Assembly: GCA_037953625.1 (NCBI GenBank)
Contig: CM075653.1
Coordinates: forward strand, 101,039,639 to 101,103,638
Direction: 5' to 3'
Length of the DNA stretch: 64,000 nt
DNA from: Crotalaria pallida
Lineage: Eukaryota; Streptophyta; Magnoliopsida; Fabales; Fabaceae
Positions 46,665 through 57,958 of the stretch are shown here, one piece after another. The notes beneath the pieces were generated by a model. The model did not search any database. It worked only from the letters and a program-made list of their open reading frames with translations, and was not told the DNA's origin. The position numbers and the translations under genes are program-made. Numbering within the stretch: position 1 is the stretch's first letter; each line of letters opens with the position of its first letter.

Positions 46665-48324
46665 TGTTGGAAACCAACAAGCGGCCTAACAATATACTAG
46701 AGGGGAGGTGAATAGTAGTTGGAAGCGATAGTACCAATTTTTCGGATAAAACTGAAACAGGTCGAATATTGCTTGCTGTTTACAATAAAAGGCTGACTTT
46801 GGGCCGAGCAGATTCGGATAATCGGTTGTCTAACCGACAACAGATTATCCGAGCTGCACACACAAAGATTAGTTTTGCAGCGGTTTGCGGCAAGCAGTTT
46901 CCGAGCAAAATAAGGGTTAAACAAAGCCGATTAAAACTGAAAACGAAGAAGAAGAGACACCGGGATTTATACTGGTTCACTCATAAACCTTGTGAGCTAC
47001 GTCCAGTCCCCCTAAACCTTAGGGAGCCTTTACTCAAATCAATTCAATCGGAATACAACAGGAATTACAAGTGAACCTCACTCAACCTAACCCTTTCAAG
47101 ATATTACCAAACTCTTGAATTCTACTTCGACTTGAATTGATGGTCGAAGAACCTCTTCAGCACTTCTGTCAATGAAACCTTCACCGACCTCAGCTAATTC
47201 TTGTTGAAACCTTCAACTCACAGTGATCTTGAAACCTTCAAGACCAATTGCCTTGAAACCTTCAAGGACTTTCCTTTCTTACAGAGATTTAAATGATTTG
47301 GCTCCAACCAAAAACTCAATCGAATACAGATTTGAAAGTGTGAAAACAAATTGAGTTTCAGTTCGGTTAAGAAAGGGATTTACATAGAAGAAGAGGAAAC
47401 GAGTTTTAGAGCAAAAATAGTCTCTGTGTGTCTGTGTTCTTCAATATCTGTTCTCTGTGTCCGTTGGAGAATACAACTCTCCTTTTATAAATCTTTTGAG
47501 AGACGTTGTCCTTTCCAACGGTCACGTTTCAGACCAATCAGATTTTAACACAATCCCGTTTCTAACCGTTGTGACTAAAACTCAAATTTGAAATTCAAAC
47601 TTAGAGATTGATATACGTTTGAGTTAAAAACTAATTTTACCACCCACACTCAGTACAGTAAAAATAGTACAGACACAAGGAGATGCGAGCGGCGAGGTGC
47701 TGCTGATTGTTCGAGCTTAACACTTGTTCGAGCTTGGGGACTTGAATAGAAGATCTGATCTAAGCTGGCCGAGCTGATCTTTCGCCGAAAACTTTGGACT
47801 GAGAGCATGAGCTCGGATTGATCAGGTCCGAGCACATCCGAGCTTAAGCTGAGCTGCTCCGACTTCATTAACACAATGATCCGATCTTTAGCCTTCCGAG
47901 CAGGGTGCCGAGACCAATGTGAACACATCGAGCAACGATGCCGAGAACAATGTGAATACCGAGCTCATCTCGGAATTTTGACTCTTTTCATCCCAGTGAT
48001 CAGATTCATTTGTCTCCATCAAAGACTGAATGCCGAGCATTCAGATTGCCAAGACAATTGATTGAGCTTCGGACAAGATGCATCGTTCTGAGCGAATGTT
48101 GATCCGAGCGAGTCCTCGGCTTCCGTCGAAATGAATTAAATCGAGCGAAACAACTGCTCCTGATGAGATGTACTTATCCAAGCAGAATCTCGGCTTATAG
48201 AGAAAATGTGTTGAACGCGAACTGAGATGTTTGTCTTGACTTGGCCGAGATCATCATCAAAATCCTTGGACGAGAATCGAGCTCTTGATTTATTTGTCTT
48301 CATCAAAACCTCTTTGATTCAACA
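46665..48324 (-). repeat. 5' LTR of Sirevirus A
   Basis: 1660 bp; on the minus strand starts TGTTGAATCA and ends TTTCCAACA. TATA box at 46964-46971 (minus). CCGAGC-type words are dense at 47692-48190. It differs from the 3' LTR at a few percent of sites by eye, so it is older than the chromovirus at 22 kb. Confidence 0.9.
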
Positions 48325-48704
48325 ATCTCAACCATTGAATTTTTATAACTTATTTTTTATAGTTTAATAGTATTTATTTAATCTTCTTTTCAAAAATTTA
48401 GAAATTGTCGTGATGTGCAAAACCTGATGTTGTTTCTTTTTTTATTACAAAAAACGTATATAAGAATAAGGATAAATGAATATTATTAAATTAAAAAATA
48501 AATTGCAAAGATTTGATGGTTGAGATTACAAAAAATTGAACTGTGAAGTGTTTTTACTGTTAAGTTTTAATGTTGACTTAACGGAAGTATTAATTTTACC
48601 AAATGTTGAAGTTTAAGGAGTAATTATGTAGGAAAAATAGTTTGTGGTGGTTATTCGCAAAAGTAAATCTAGTTTAAGGGGTATTTATACTATTTTCCCT
48701 TTAT

Positions 48705-49384
48705 TTAAAAAAGGAAAATTATAAATGAACCCATAAAATGGGAGATGTGCACCCAAGGTATTATAAATTTTGGTCTTGTACTTCCAAAAATACCTCTCAT
48801 AAAAATTGGCGATGGCTTGCAATGGCTCTAGTGCATAAAAATACGAACATGCATCTAATGCATGGTTGATCATAACTTCCTACTCTACGTCAAACAAGTT
48901 TTGAGTAATTGTTAAAGAAGCCTTTGAGTTCTTTATTCTTTGTTGAGAGAGACAAGAGATGTTAAGAATTTTTTGCCCTCATTAAAGAAATTTTTTTTAA
49001 AAAAAAAAAGGAACACATACTTGTGTTATAACTCAGAGAGCAAATCTCGAGCCACAGAGCAGATCTCGTTCGTTAAGCTCAAAGCACATATCAAGTGAGT
49101 TCAATTTTTTTTTGGAGAAATCGTAGTTTTTGGTGAGCGCTTGACATCGCTGGAGTCGTTGGTGAGCTCAATTTTCTTCATTTAAGCTCTTTAATCACTA
49201 AATAAGTGTCATTAAGCACAAACTTGTTTTGAAAAAATTGCACAATCAAATATTTGGTGAGTGGTAATCTAAAATATTTAAGTGTGATTTAGTTAGAAAT
49301 ATCTGCACTTCGTTGAATTTGATGGTTGGAATCGTTGATTTATTAGCTCAATTGTTTTTTTAAGGGTAAGAGGCATGGCGAGGT
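48705..49384. other. No clear gene; possible 5' flank of FAR1-like remnant
   Basis: No coding frame is supported. A duplicated word (GAGCAAATCTCGAGC / GAGCAGATCTCGTTCG) lies near 49038-49073. The text just before 49385 (AAGAGGCATGGCGAGGT) continues at 57123 on the far side of the giant LTR, so this is one side of the pre-insertion site of the sequence at 57123-57958. Confidence 0.4.
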
Positions 49385-49937
49385 TGTAATACCCGCAATT
49401 TCCTTAATTATTTTTCTTTATTTAAAATTAAATAGAAATTTATTTTATTTGATTTCTTGGATGAAATTTAATTTCCATAATTTAATTGAGTTAGTATTTT
49501 GATTTAATTTTTATGAATTCATTAAATTGTGAATTTTATGTTTTTATTTTATTAAAAACTGTGGGAGCATATTTATTTATTTAAATATGATTTTTATTTT
49601 GTACTTCCTTTAAAGTAGAGAAGAAAAATTTTATTTCCCCTCTCATTAGTGTGCCACGGCCAAACCATGAAGGAGAAAGAAAAATTTTAAGCTTACCCTA
49701 TAAGTTAAGTGAGAAGATGTATTTAGAGCCAAAAATTCAAATTCAAATATGCCTTAATTATTTGTCTTCTCAATGAAACATTTTTAGACAAAGCATTAAT
49801 TACTCACTTAATTTTGTCTCTCACTAAGTTAATCCATCATAAAACCTAAACTAACCAAAAATTGCAAAGAGGCCCCTCAAGACCCTTGGTTCATTCGAAC
49901 CCCTCTTTTTAAGACATAGACCCCTACTTAGTTTTCT

Positions 49938-49945
49938 TATAAATA
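49938..49945 (+). promoter_or_regulatory. TATA box in the giant LTR
   Basis: TATAAATA about 550 bp from the LTR start, followed by an A-rich then G/A-rich leader-like tract. A candidate splice donor, TTAG then GTATGA, lies near 50100. Confidence 0.5.
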
Positions 49946-51599
49946 CTACCCCATGTCTTAAGACCCATCCCCTTGCTTCATGAACACTTAGAAAAAAAAA
50001 AGAAAGAAGGAGGTGAGAAGAAGAAGAACGTGTGGAGAGGAGGAACAGAAAGGGAGGTGGAAACTTGATTTTTTTGGCTCATTTTCTTTGTTCTCTCTTA
50101 GGTATGATCTTGATGCTTCTTGTTCTTTCTTCTTTTCTTTTATTTTTCGGTTTTCATGAAGCTTTTAAAGAAGGGTTTTGTTGTTCGAAGCTCAATGATT
50201 CTTGCATGTTGATTTTTCTTATTCCTTATGATTTTCTATACTTGCTTATGCTTGGAATGAAGCTTAAAATAAAAAAAATGGACATGCACCATGATTTGAA
50301 GCTCACTGTTTTGGCCCCTTTTTGTTCAAAATAATTTTTGATCTTTGATTAATGTTTATAATGCTTGAATATGAAGTGTATTGATATTGCTTATGAGCTT
50401 TGTGTGTTTGGTTTGCAAGAATTTTTCCTTTTTCTTCTATGCATGTCACGACCTAGGGTTTGAAAGAGGGCAAATGATTTTGTTCTTGAATGCATGTAAT
50501 TGATTGTTGATCCTTGTTGTTTATTTGATGTATTTTTCGGTTCTTACATGAAAATGCATGATTAACTGAATTTTTGCTTTGATTTGTTATTTTTAGGACT
50601 ATTCGGTTTTTAGGCTTAAGATATATGCATGTATTTATTTGATAAAAAAAATGTATGTTATTGTTCTTGAACATGTATATTCGGCAAGCATGAGAAAATG
50701 ATTGAATGATTTCGTTTGATAAAAATTTATGTGCCTTTGTTCATGTATGTATGTGTATTCGGCCAAGAGTAGGAGAGGAATGAATTAATTTTGTTTCATG
50801 AAAATAAAAATTGTGTTTAAGTGCTTGAAATGAGTGGTGATGATTTAAGTGTTTAGATTTGTTATTTTTAGTTTATTTTCTTTGTTATACATGGCCATGC
50901 ATGTAAGTGTACTTAGATGATTTTGTTTCATGAAAATAAGCTTGCAAGTTGATGCTTGAAAATAATTAAGTTGTTAATGTATTTGAAGTTTGTATTCGTG
51001 ACTTATTTGGCTTTGTTCAATTCGGCCCCTTTTTGTTTAAGCAGGTAAATATGAAAATGAAATTGTTTTGGAAGTGATTATGTGATGTATATGTGATTTG
51101 ATGATGATTAATTGATTATATGCTTAAGTAGTTGAAAAAGTGATGTTTTGGAAGCTTTAGAGAATGTTAGAAAAATTTATAAATGTTGCTTTGCCTTCAG
51201 GTGCAATTCGGCCAAGGTATGTGAAGGAGAATAGGAGTTTATTTTGTGGAATGTTAATTGTTATTTGAAACATGTATGAGTTACATGAAAAATAAAAGCT
51301 AAGAGTTTGTTATTGTAAATGCTTATTTTTAATTAAATGATTAAGTTTGGAATTAAATGGGTTATTTATAAAAGTGTAGTTTGATTAGATTGGTTTGGTT
51401 ATGGGTGCTTGTTTAAATCTCTTGAATGATGAAGGAATATGTGCTACTTGATTATGTGAGTTGATTTGTTAAAGTGTTGTTTGTCGTTTGTGTGATAGTT
51501 GATATTTAGGAAATGTTCGGGTATGTAACTAGCTTTGAAATTAATTGATTTTAAGTTAGTTTGATTTGATTTATTCGAAATTGTGAGTTATGTTGGTGG

Positions 51600-54173
51600 T
51601 GTAACATCCTGACTTTTTTAATTTAAAATACATTAGTTAAAATTTTTGATTTCATTAGAAAATGCTTGGGGTTTTATAAAAATTTTGGCGGAGTTTCGTT
51701 TGAAATACGAACTTTCCCCAAATTGAATTTAAACCTGTCAAGTCCAGAACAGTTTTAATAAAATAGAAAAGAGACCTATAAGTACATTCTTGTGGTTGTG
51801 TCTCACGTTAGCACTATTTAAAAGAGAATAGTTTTATTTCCACCACAACCACTAATACATTCTTAAAAAGGTAATAGAGTCCCTTTTACAAAAATCAAAG
51901 AAGTCTCAACTCCAAATAAAAATAAAATTAAATACAACTTAAATTTAATAAAAATATTTTACAAATAGAATCTTAGCCTGGTTGCTAAAGTGATGCGACT
52001 ACGAAGTCACTATCACAATTATACTCTCTTTTAAAGAGAGTGGATGATTCCCAGCATATAGGCTATGAACATCTTTCTCCATTGGGTACCTAATATGGTC
52101 AACAGTAAGGGTGAGTAACTTGTATATAGATTAGAGAAAAACACTTGAAAGTAATAATAAGGCATAACTAAGCTCAATCACAACATCAGGGAACTAAAGA
52201 AAAAGGAGAGTTATCAATCACAATTAATAAAACGATTCATAATTATAATGCTATGCTTTAATGTACAATCACATGATTATGCTATGCACGTCACACTTAT
52301 GAATTGGATTATTGAATCCGATGTTACACAATTCATTTCTTTTCATTAACTTTAACAATTCCATCGGATTCAATGATCTAACTCAATTATGCAATTCCTT
52401 CCACACTTTCACTTTAACACTTTTACACTTTAACTTTAACTTTAACACTTTTAACACTTTAACTTTTCCCTTTTCCTTAACAATTCATATCCTCGCATAC
52501 ACCCTTTACTCTGGGGAAAAACCGACCAGGAGTAAGCATTTCTCTAACTAAGTACTTCACCCCTTTAGGGTTCGTCGTACCGCACTTCACCCCTATAGGG
52601 TTCGTCATGCTAGCTTGCACAGTGCTTCACCCCTCTAGGGTTTGTCATACAATTTGGATTGATTAGCCCAAATTGGCTTTAGAAGAAATCACCCTCAACT
52701 GGCCAAAAGAAACCAAAGTAAATAGAATTATTATAGTTTGCATAGGACCAATCCGCAACACGGGAATCAAACCCATGTCCTGTGCAAGATCAAAGTCCTC
52801 CATAATAATTCTAATAATTTACTTTTGTCCTCATCAATCAAAAAGACGTGTGTTTTTCCCCTACACCTAACGTCCACCTTTACACCATGAATGACACTAT
52901 GTGCAAGTGCTTTTCAATTGAGATTGAAACCCCTTTTTGTTCTTCTTTTAAAATCACATTAATTTGGTTCAAACTCAATTGAATAGTACTTGACCCTAAG
53001 GTATGCATAACTATGAATACTTTTAATCCTATACTAGCAAGCACATCATAATCACAGAGAAATAAACAATTATATAACCAACACAATATTTAACACATTT
53101 AAGCATAAAAGCACTTGTTTATAATCACAATCACCTAGGGTTTTCACACTACACTATTTTCAAACATTTAAATATACCTAATCATGTCCCAATTACTAAT
53201 TTCAAACCTTTCCCCTAAGCTAGACCCAATTTACCCCCCTTACCTTGAGGAGAGAGAAAGAGGAATTGGGGTTTTTGTTGGAGCTCCCACACCAAGCTCC
53301 AATCCATGATCCAAGACTCCTATTCCTTGTCCTTTAGCATCTCCTAAGACCCATTGAATGATTGGAAGGCTCAAAATGAGGGATTGGCAAAGTTAGGGTT
53401 TTGGGGGTTTGATTTGGGGGGTTTTTAAGGGAGAGGAATTTAATTGAGATTGAGAGAGGGAATATGATAGAGAGTTGATAGGGAGTGATTATATGAAGTT
53501 GATTTCATGAGATTTGGTGTTACTTTGATGATTTGGAGAAGATTAGAGTAGAGGGAGAAGAGAGCTCAAGCAAAAGAGGAAGAGGAACAATGAGAATGGC
53601 ACATTGAAACACGTGTTTTATGGCTGATCAGCAGTGGTTAATCAATTAATCACTTTGGTTAATCGATTAATCAGTCATCAGTTGCACATGGTTAATTGAT
53701 TAGTGCCAGAAGGTGACCAAAAATTTAATCGATTAACCTACCCTCTAATCGATTAGTGGCTGAACATTGCCAAAAACTTAATCGATTAACTCAGAGGTTA
53801 ATCGATTAACCTGTTCAGCCCACTTAATCCCTTGTACTACGAATTGTCCTAACTTCTTCGTTAACCGTCAGATCTTGCTCAAATTTTGAGACAAGCATCC
53901 TAAGACACTCATCCTCACATCCAACGGTGGAATTTGGGTTTAGAGCTATGGATATTTTATTCCTAATTTCCTAAGGTACTTTGTTCTTTAGATTTTAAAT
54001 AACTCTTCTAAAACTCATTTCTAAGCTAATTCTACCTCATAAAACCTACCCTTACTAAATCCTACATTCTAAATACATTCTAAACAGAATCGAAGACTTG
54101 GAAACAACACTACTCTTATCAAAACTCCATTAACTAAGGCACCTAATGATTTGGGAAAATCAGGGATGTTACA
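51600..54173 (-). repeat. Solo LTR nested in the giant LTR
   Basis: TGTAACATCCTGAC ... GGGATGTTACA, 2574 bp, flanked by GGTGG on both sides (51595-51599, 54174-54178). In reverse orientation it shares blocks with the 22-kb chromovirus LTR (GGGGAAAAACCGACCAGGAG near 52513; ACAGTAAGGGTGAGTAAC near 52100) and with the LTR at 63210 (CCTGTCA.GTCCAGAACA). AATCGATT cores lie at 53636-53815. No internal region: solo by LTR-LTR recombination. Confidence 0.9.
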
Positions 54174-56253
54174 GGTGGTTGTCCTAGTTTTATTTTTATT
54201 GATAAAGTTTGAATTATAAAGTGTTAAAATGTTAGTTTTCTGCTAAAGCATGATTTGAAGCAAAAAGTACTTTTAGTTGTTTTTGGAATTTCTAAAAGTA
54301 ATTTTGTGGACAAGTTCTTTGCTGTCCAGAATTTAATTGATTTGTTTCTCTATTCTAAAAATGTGCTCAAGTGATTTAAAGTATAGCTTTCAAGTGGTGT
54401 TTGATTTAGGAAAAAGGCGGAAGTGAAAACGATGAATTTTTCGGTGTTTTAGGAGTAGAGTAAGGTTCTGTCCAAGGCGGATCAGCAACCGGTATTTATT
54501 TTTAAAATTTATTTGTGGATTATTTTAATGTATTTTAAAGTATTTGAGTTGTCGCTTTACTTTGGAACGATTTGAGAAAAAGAATTGTGTTTTCCTTTTA
54601 CCCGCAAGGACTTATTTTAAGTTTTGAAGTTTAGTGCAAGTGATAATGAACGAATATGTTATTTGAAATTTTATAATAATACGTCATGTTTAGTTTGAGG
54701 AACTAAAGGTATTGCTCTCGATCGTGACCGTGGGAATCAAAGTTTTGTGGACCCTCAAAGAGCTTCTGTTTTCAATCAAGGTGAGAATAATAGCTTGTCT
54801 GGAATGTATGCCATGATTAGATGATTTTAGTTTCGATTGTTTAAATCGGAACCGTGATCGGACAAAGGTCAAGTAGTGTGAGGGCAATTGGTCTGTTTGA
54901 TTTTGTGGCTCCTCGCACGAAAGGCTAAGATCACTATTGTACTTATGTGTTGCTGTTTGATTAATTTATGTGAACCTGAGAATGTGAAAATTATTATGTC
55001 TACTCATGCATGATTTTCATCCTGTTTTATTTCACATGAAGCATGAAAATGAAAATAAAAGTATAGGTGATGATTGTTGGCAAAGTTTGAAAAAATAATC
55101 AACGAAAAAATAGTGAAGTAAAGTGAAGTTTGGAAGTAATGAGTTGTTGTGGACATTATGGAATATGAAAGTGAATCTCCCTTATGTGCACCAAGATGAG
55201 CTCTTGTGCTTTCCAGGTTGAGTTTGTGTTGGCCACGTAAGGTGTGCCCCGTGGTTCCGAGCCTCTAGTGTTGTTATGTAAATGTTTATGAGAAAATGGT
55301 GTTGTGAAAGATTGTTTATTAGAGGTCGAGGATCACCGAAGGGATGTACAAGGGTGTCTCGTCCGCAATTAGGTTAATAAATCTTAATAAAACATTTAAA
55401 AGACAAAGAGTAATGCAGTGAGATGAGCGTGAAGTACTGGAGAGGAAGATACCATGTCTATCTGCGGATATTAAGGTGTGTGATTGTGATAGGGGAGGAT
55501 GATGATGGTGACTCGTCAAGAAACCTAGAGTGTTTTTCTAGGCGGAACTAGTCTATAAGTGATCGGGGATTAATACCCAAGGGATCGTAGCGTCTTCTGC
55601 ACCGCGAACTAGAAAAGTATCATCGCCCCCTTGATCAATTTTGAAATGGTGAGAGGGAACCTGAACGAGGTGGGCAATCCAATTGGTTTTTGGGCCCTGC
55701 GATATCGCATTAAAATAAAATATTGATTTTTGACAAATAAAGTTATGATGGCTGACCTTGAGTGGTTGCAGCATTGCTGGTTTTCTCGGCTGTTCGACCT
55801 GCGTGGGTTAAGGTTCATGTACGTCCCGTTTGCTTCCGATTAGGCTTGGAAGGATGTGGAGGAGATATAGACGTGTGTGCTAACTAGATAATTTTACCGG
55901 TGATGTTTTAGTTCCCCCGACATCATTGGTGATGCGAATTCCAATAAGACTTAATAAAATACATTGAGAAAGTTAATGGTTTTATGAGGATTAAAGTGTG
56001 ATGATGTGATGGTGGCAGTGAAATTATGATAAGAAGTTATGATGATGCGAGATCAATGAATTATTTAACTGATGATGATGATGATGATCATGCATTCATT
56101 TCATATTCATGTACATCTGTGTTGTTATTTATTTTCTGCTTGAAATATGTTGGTGGTACTTCTATGTTGTCGACGTGTCATGTGTCCAGAAAAGCTTATT
56201 CTTTCTCTTGTCTCGTTGTTTCTCTTCGTTCTTCGTGGTGACGCAACGGGCAG

Positions 56254-56616
56254 ATGGTATACCTAATCGAGATCCAAATGTGGCCCCTAGCGAGGGGAGT
56301 GTGGGAAGCTACCCGTGGTGGATGGATCTGGAGAGGCCCGACTCGGTTGGAGATCAGAGACTCTGAGCATAGGATGAGAGGAGCAAGGATCGACTTGCAC
56401 ATCGCTAGCATCACCTTTAAAGACTACATGGGCGATGGACCTCGAACTTACCATGCACGACGTACGGAGCCCGCACCGACTGCTGTGGTAGAGCCAGAGG
56501 AGAATGTGGAGATAGCACCTGAGGATGGAGAGGAGGAGCCTGCAGTGGAGCCGGACAAGGATTATGTTCCGGAGGAGGGTTCCGATTCCGATTCGGATCT
56601 AGCGAGTGGATCATAG
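56254..56616 (+). other. Short open frame in the giant LTR, function unknown
   Basis: 120 codons with an acidic, low-complexity C-terminus (EPEENVEIAPEDGEEEPAVE, then SDSDSD). I recognise no domain. It lies in the LTR's 3' part and could be chance. The 22-kb chromovirus LTR has a similarly placed acidic stretch (EDLATIPPAEDPYTPTDG then stop, near 24172-24226), which keeps the idea open. Confidence 0.25.
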
Positions 56617-57122
56617 GGTGTCTCGTGGGTGTTGTTGTTTAGGTGCTTTGTTTTGTTTTAGTCTTGGGTCTTGTCCGACTGAGGAATGCCATACTCTGGA
56701 TAACTAATGATGTAACTACACTGATCTTTTGATGTATTTTGGGACTATGTGTCCATAACTCTTTTAACCTGCTTTTGTACTCTTTTGGAACTGATGTAAT
56801 TATGTGGTACTTATGGATTCTGTCAGGTGATGTTTAAAATGCAAAGTAAGTATTTTGGTGTATGGTCTGACGGATGTGTAGTGCGTTTTGTAACAACTCG
56901 ATTTCGTGGGTGATGTACGGTGATGACATTATCTCGAAGGACAAGTGAACAATGTTATCTTTTGTAAATAATTAATAATAATGGACCTTTTGCAAAACAA
57001 ATAAAATGAACCAAGCAAATATTGTGCACATAAATGTTCAAAAAAATCAACCTTCATTTTTACTAATATTTAATAATTAAATGGAATGTTTTTGATAAAC
57101 AAAATCGGGGTGTTACAGAGGT

Positions 57123-57958
57123 AGGAGACGATTGAGAGGGATCCACATCCAAAATTTGAGGAGGTCAAACCAGAGAAAGCATTGAAATATAAGCCCAATA
57201 TTATGTGTGAATCATTAATTGAGGAATTTATGTGTTTATTTACTTTCTAATTGTATGCACGCACGCAATTAATATATGAGTATGTTTAAATTGGTTGTCA
57301 TGGATTTGGAACATTGCCAGCTCCCATGATGCATAATACAAAGGAGGAAACCAATATCAACTACTTGATTCCCTTAGACAATGCTGAGGATTTTGTGATG
57401 GCTGATTTCCAGAGCTTGTCGTTTTCGAAGGTGATTAAGTATAGCTTTTTGAACATTAAGCTTTCTTATTAATTCTACAATGAGTATGCTCAAATTAAGG
57501 GGTTTAGTATCAAGAAACACTTGAGTGATAGAAACAAGAAAGGTGAATTAGTATCCAAGTCCAATGTGTGTTTCAAGTAGGGATTGAGAGACACCAAGTG
57601 ATATGGTTGGTTGGTTGGTTATTTTATGACACCCACAACCACACATTGTTGTCTGAATTTGGCCTCATCCATTGGTCACTATTTAAGATTTCTAATGCTG
57701 ACTTGGAGGAGGTGAGATCTTTGAGGAACGTTGGTATCAAGACATCAAGCTTTTATGCTTCAATCATTGGTCGGGTTGGTGGATATCCTATGGTAGGTTT
57801 TAGTAGAAAAGATTTGTACAACCGACTGCTTAGGTAAAAGATGAGCAAAGAGGGGGATGTCAATGCAGGGTGTTGTTGTCCACAAACCCTGGGTTTTTTT
57901 GAAGCACCTACTTGATAATGATGGGCGTTTGCTACATTTATTTTTGTGTGACAATACT
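57123..57958 (+). pseudogene. FAR1/FRS-like (MULE-derived) gene remnant
   Basis: Frames broken by stops read FYNEYAQIKGFSIKKHL, GELVSKSNVCFK and then, in another frame, THNHTLLSEF, ISNADLEEVRSLRNVGIKTS and GGYPMVGFSRKDLYNRL. These are the N-terminal FAR1 DNA-binding domain and the segment after it, shared by FAR1/FRS transcription factors and Mutator-like transposases. The cysteines/histidines between the two blocks are lost and the MULE transposase and SWIM domains are absent. The copy is cut on the right by Sirevirus B at 57959 and interrupted upstream by the giant LTR at 49385. Non-functional. Confidence 0.7.

Larger units (their letters stand above)
43928..48324 (-). mobile_element. Gag-only Sirevirus-type Copia element (A)
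   Basis: Minus-strand LTR element with the 5-bp duplication ATCTC (43923-43927, 48325-48329). Order on the minus strand: 5' LTR (46665-48324), PBS, gag, then a 3' LTR remnant (43928-45529). Protease, integrase and RT are absent: gag runs straight into LTR at about 45529, where TTTTGATGATGATCTCGG is shared by the joint and the intact LTR. One deletion thus removed the end of gag, all of pol and the first ~62 bp of the 3' LTR. It is non-autonomous. Confidence 0.9.
33796..48704. mobile_element. Outer inverted-repeat element, split by three insertions
   Basis: The left arm (33796-33878 continued at 43833-43927) and the right arm (about 48500-48704) are inverted copies. GTATAAACACCCCCTTAAAC on the left matches GTATAAATACCCCTTAAAC on the right's minus strand, and CAATTGCTCCTTAAACTTTAAC matches TAATTACTCCTTAAACTTCAAC. 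The arms also share TTCAATTTTTTATAATCTCAACC. Without inserts the element would be about 560-570 bp. It is non-coding and superfamily is not determined. The LINE (with its CACTA) and a Sirevirus sit inside. Confidence 0.7.
49385..57117 (+). repeat. Giant solo LTR (about 5.15 kb), itself interrupted
   Basis: Starts TGTAATACCCGC and ends CGGGGTGTTACA, flanked by the perfect pentamer GAGGT (49380-49384, 57118-57122). Subtracting the nested LTR and its duplication leaves about 5154 bp. No PBS, PPT, protease, RT or integrase is found inside, and the start is not repeated near the end, so it is a solo LTR rather than a small element. A TATA box at 49938-49945 supports plus orientation. Such lengths occur in Ogre/Tat and some Tekay elements; lineage is not settled. 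A 120-codon acidic frame (56254-56616) lies near its 3' end. Confidence 0.85.
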
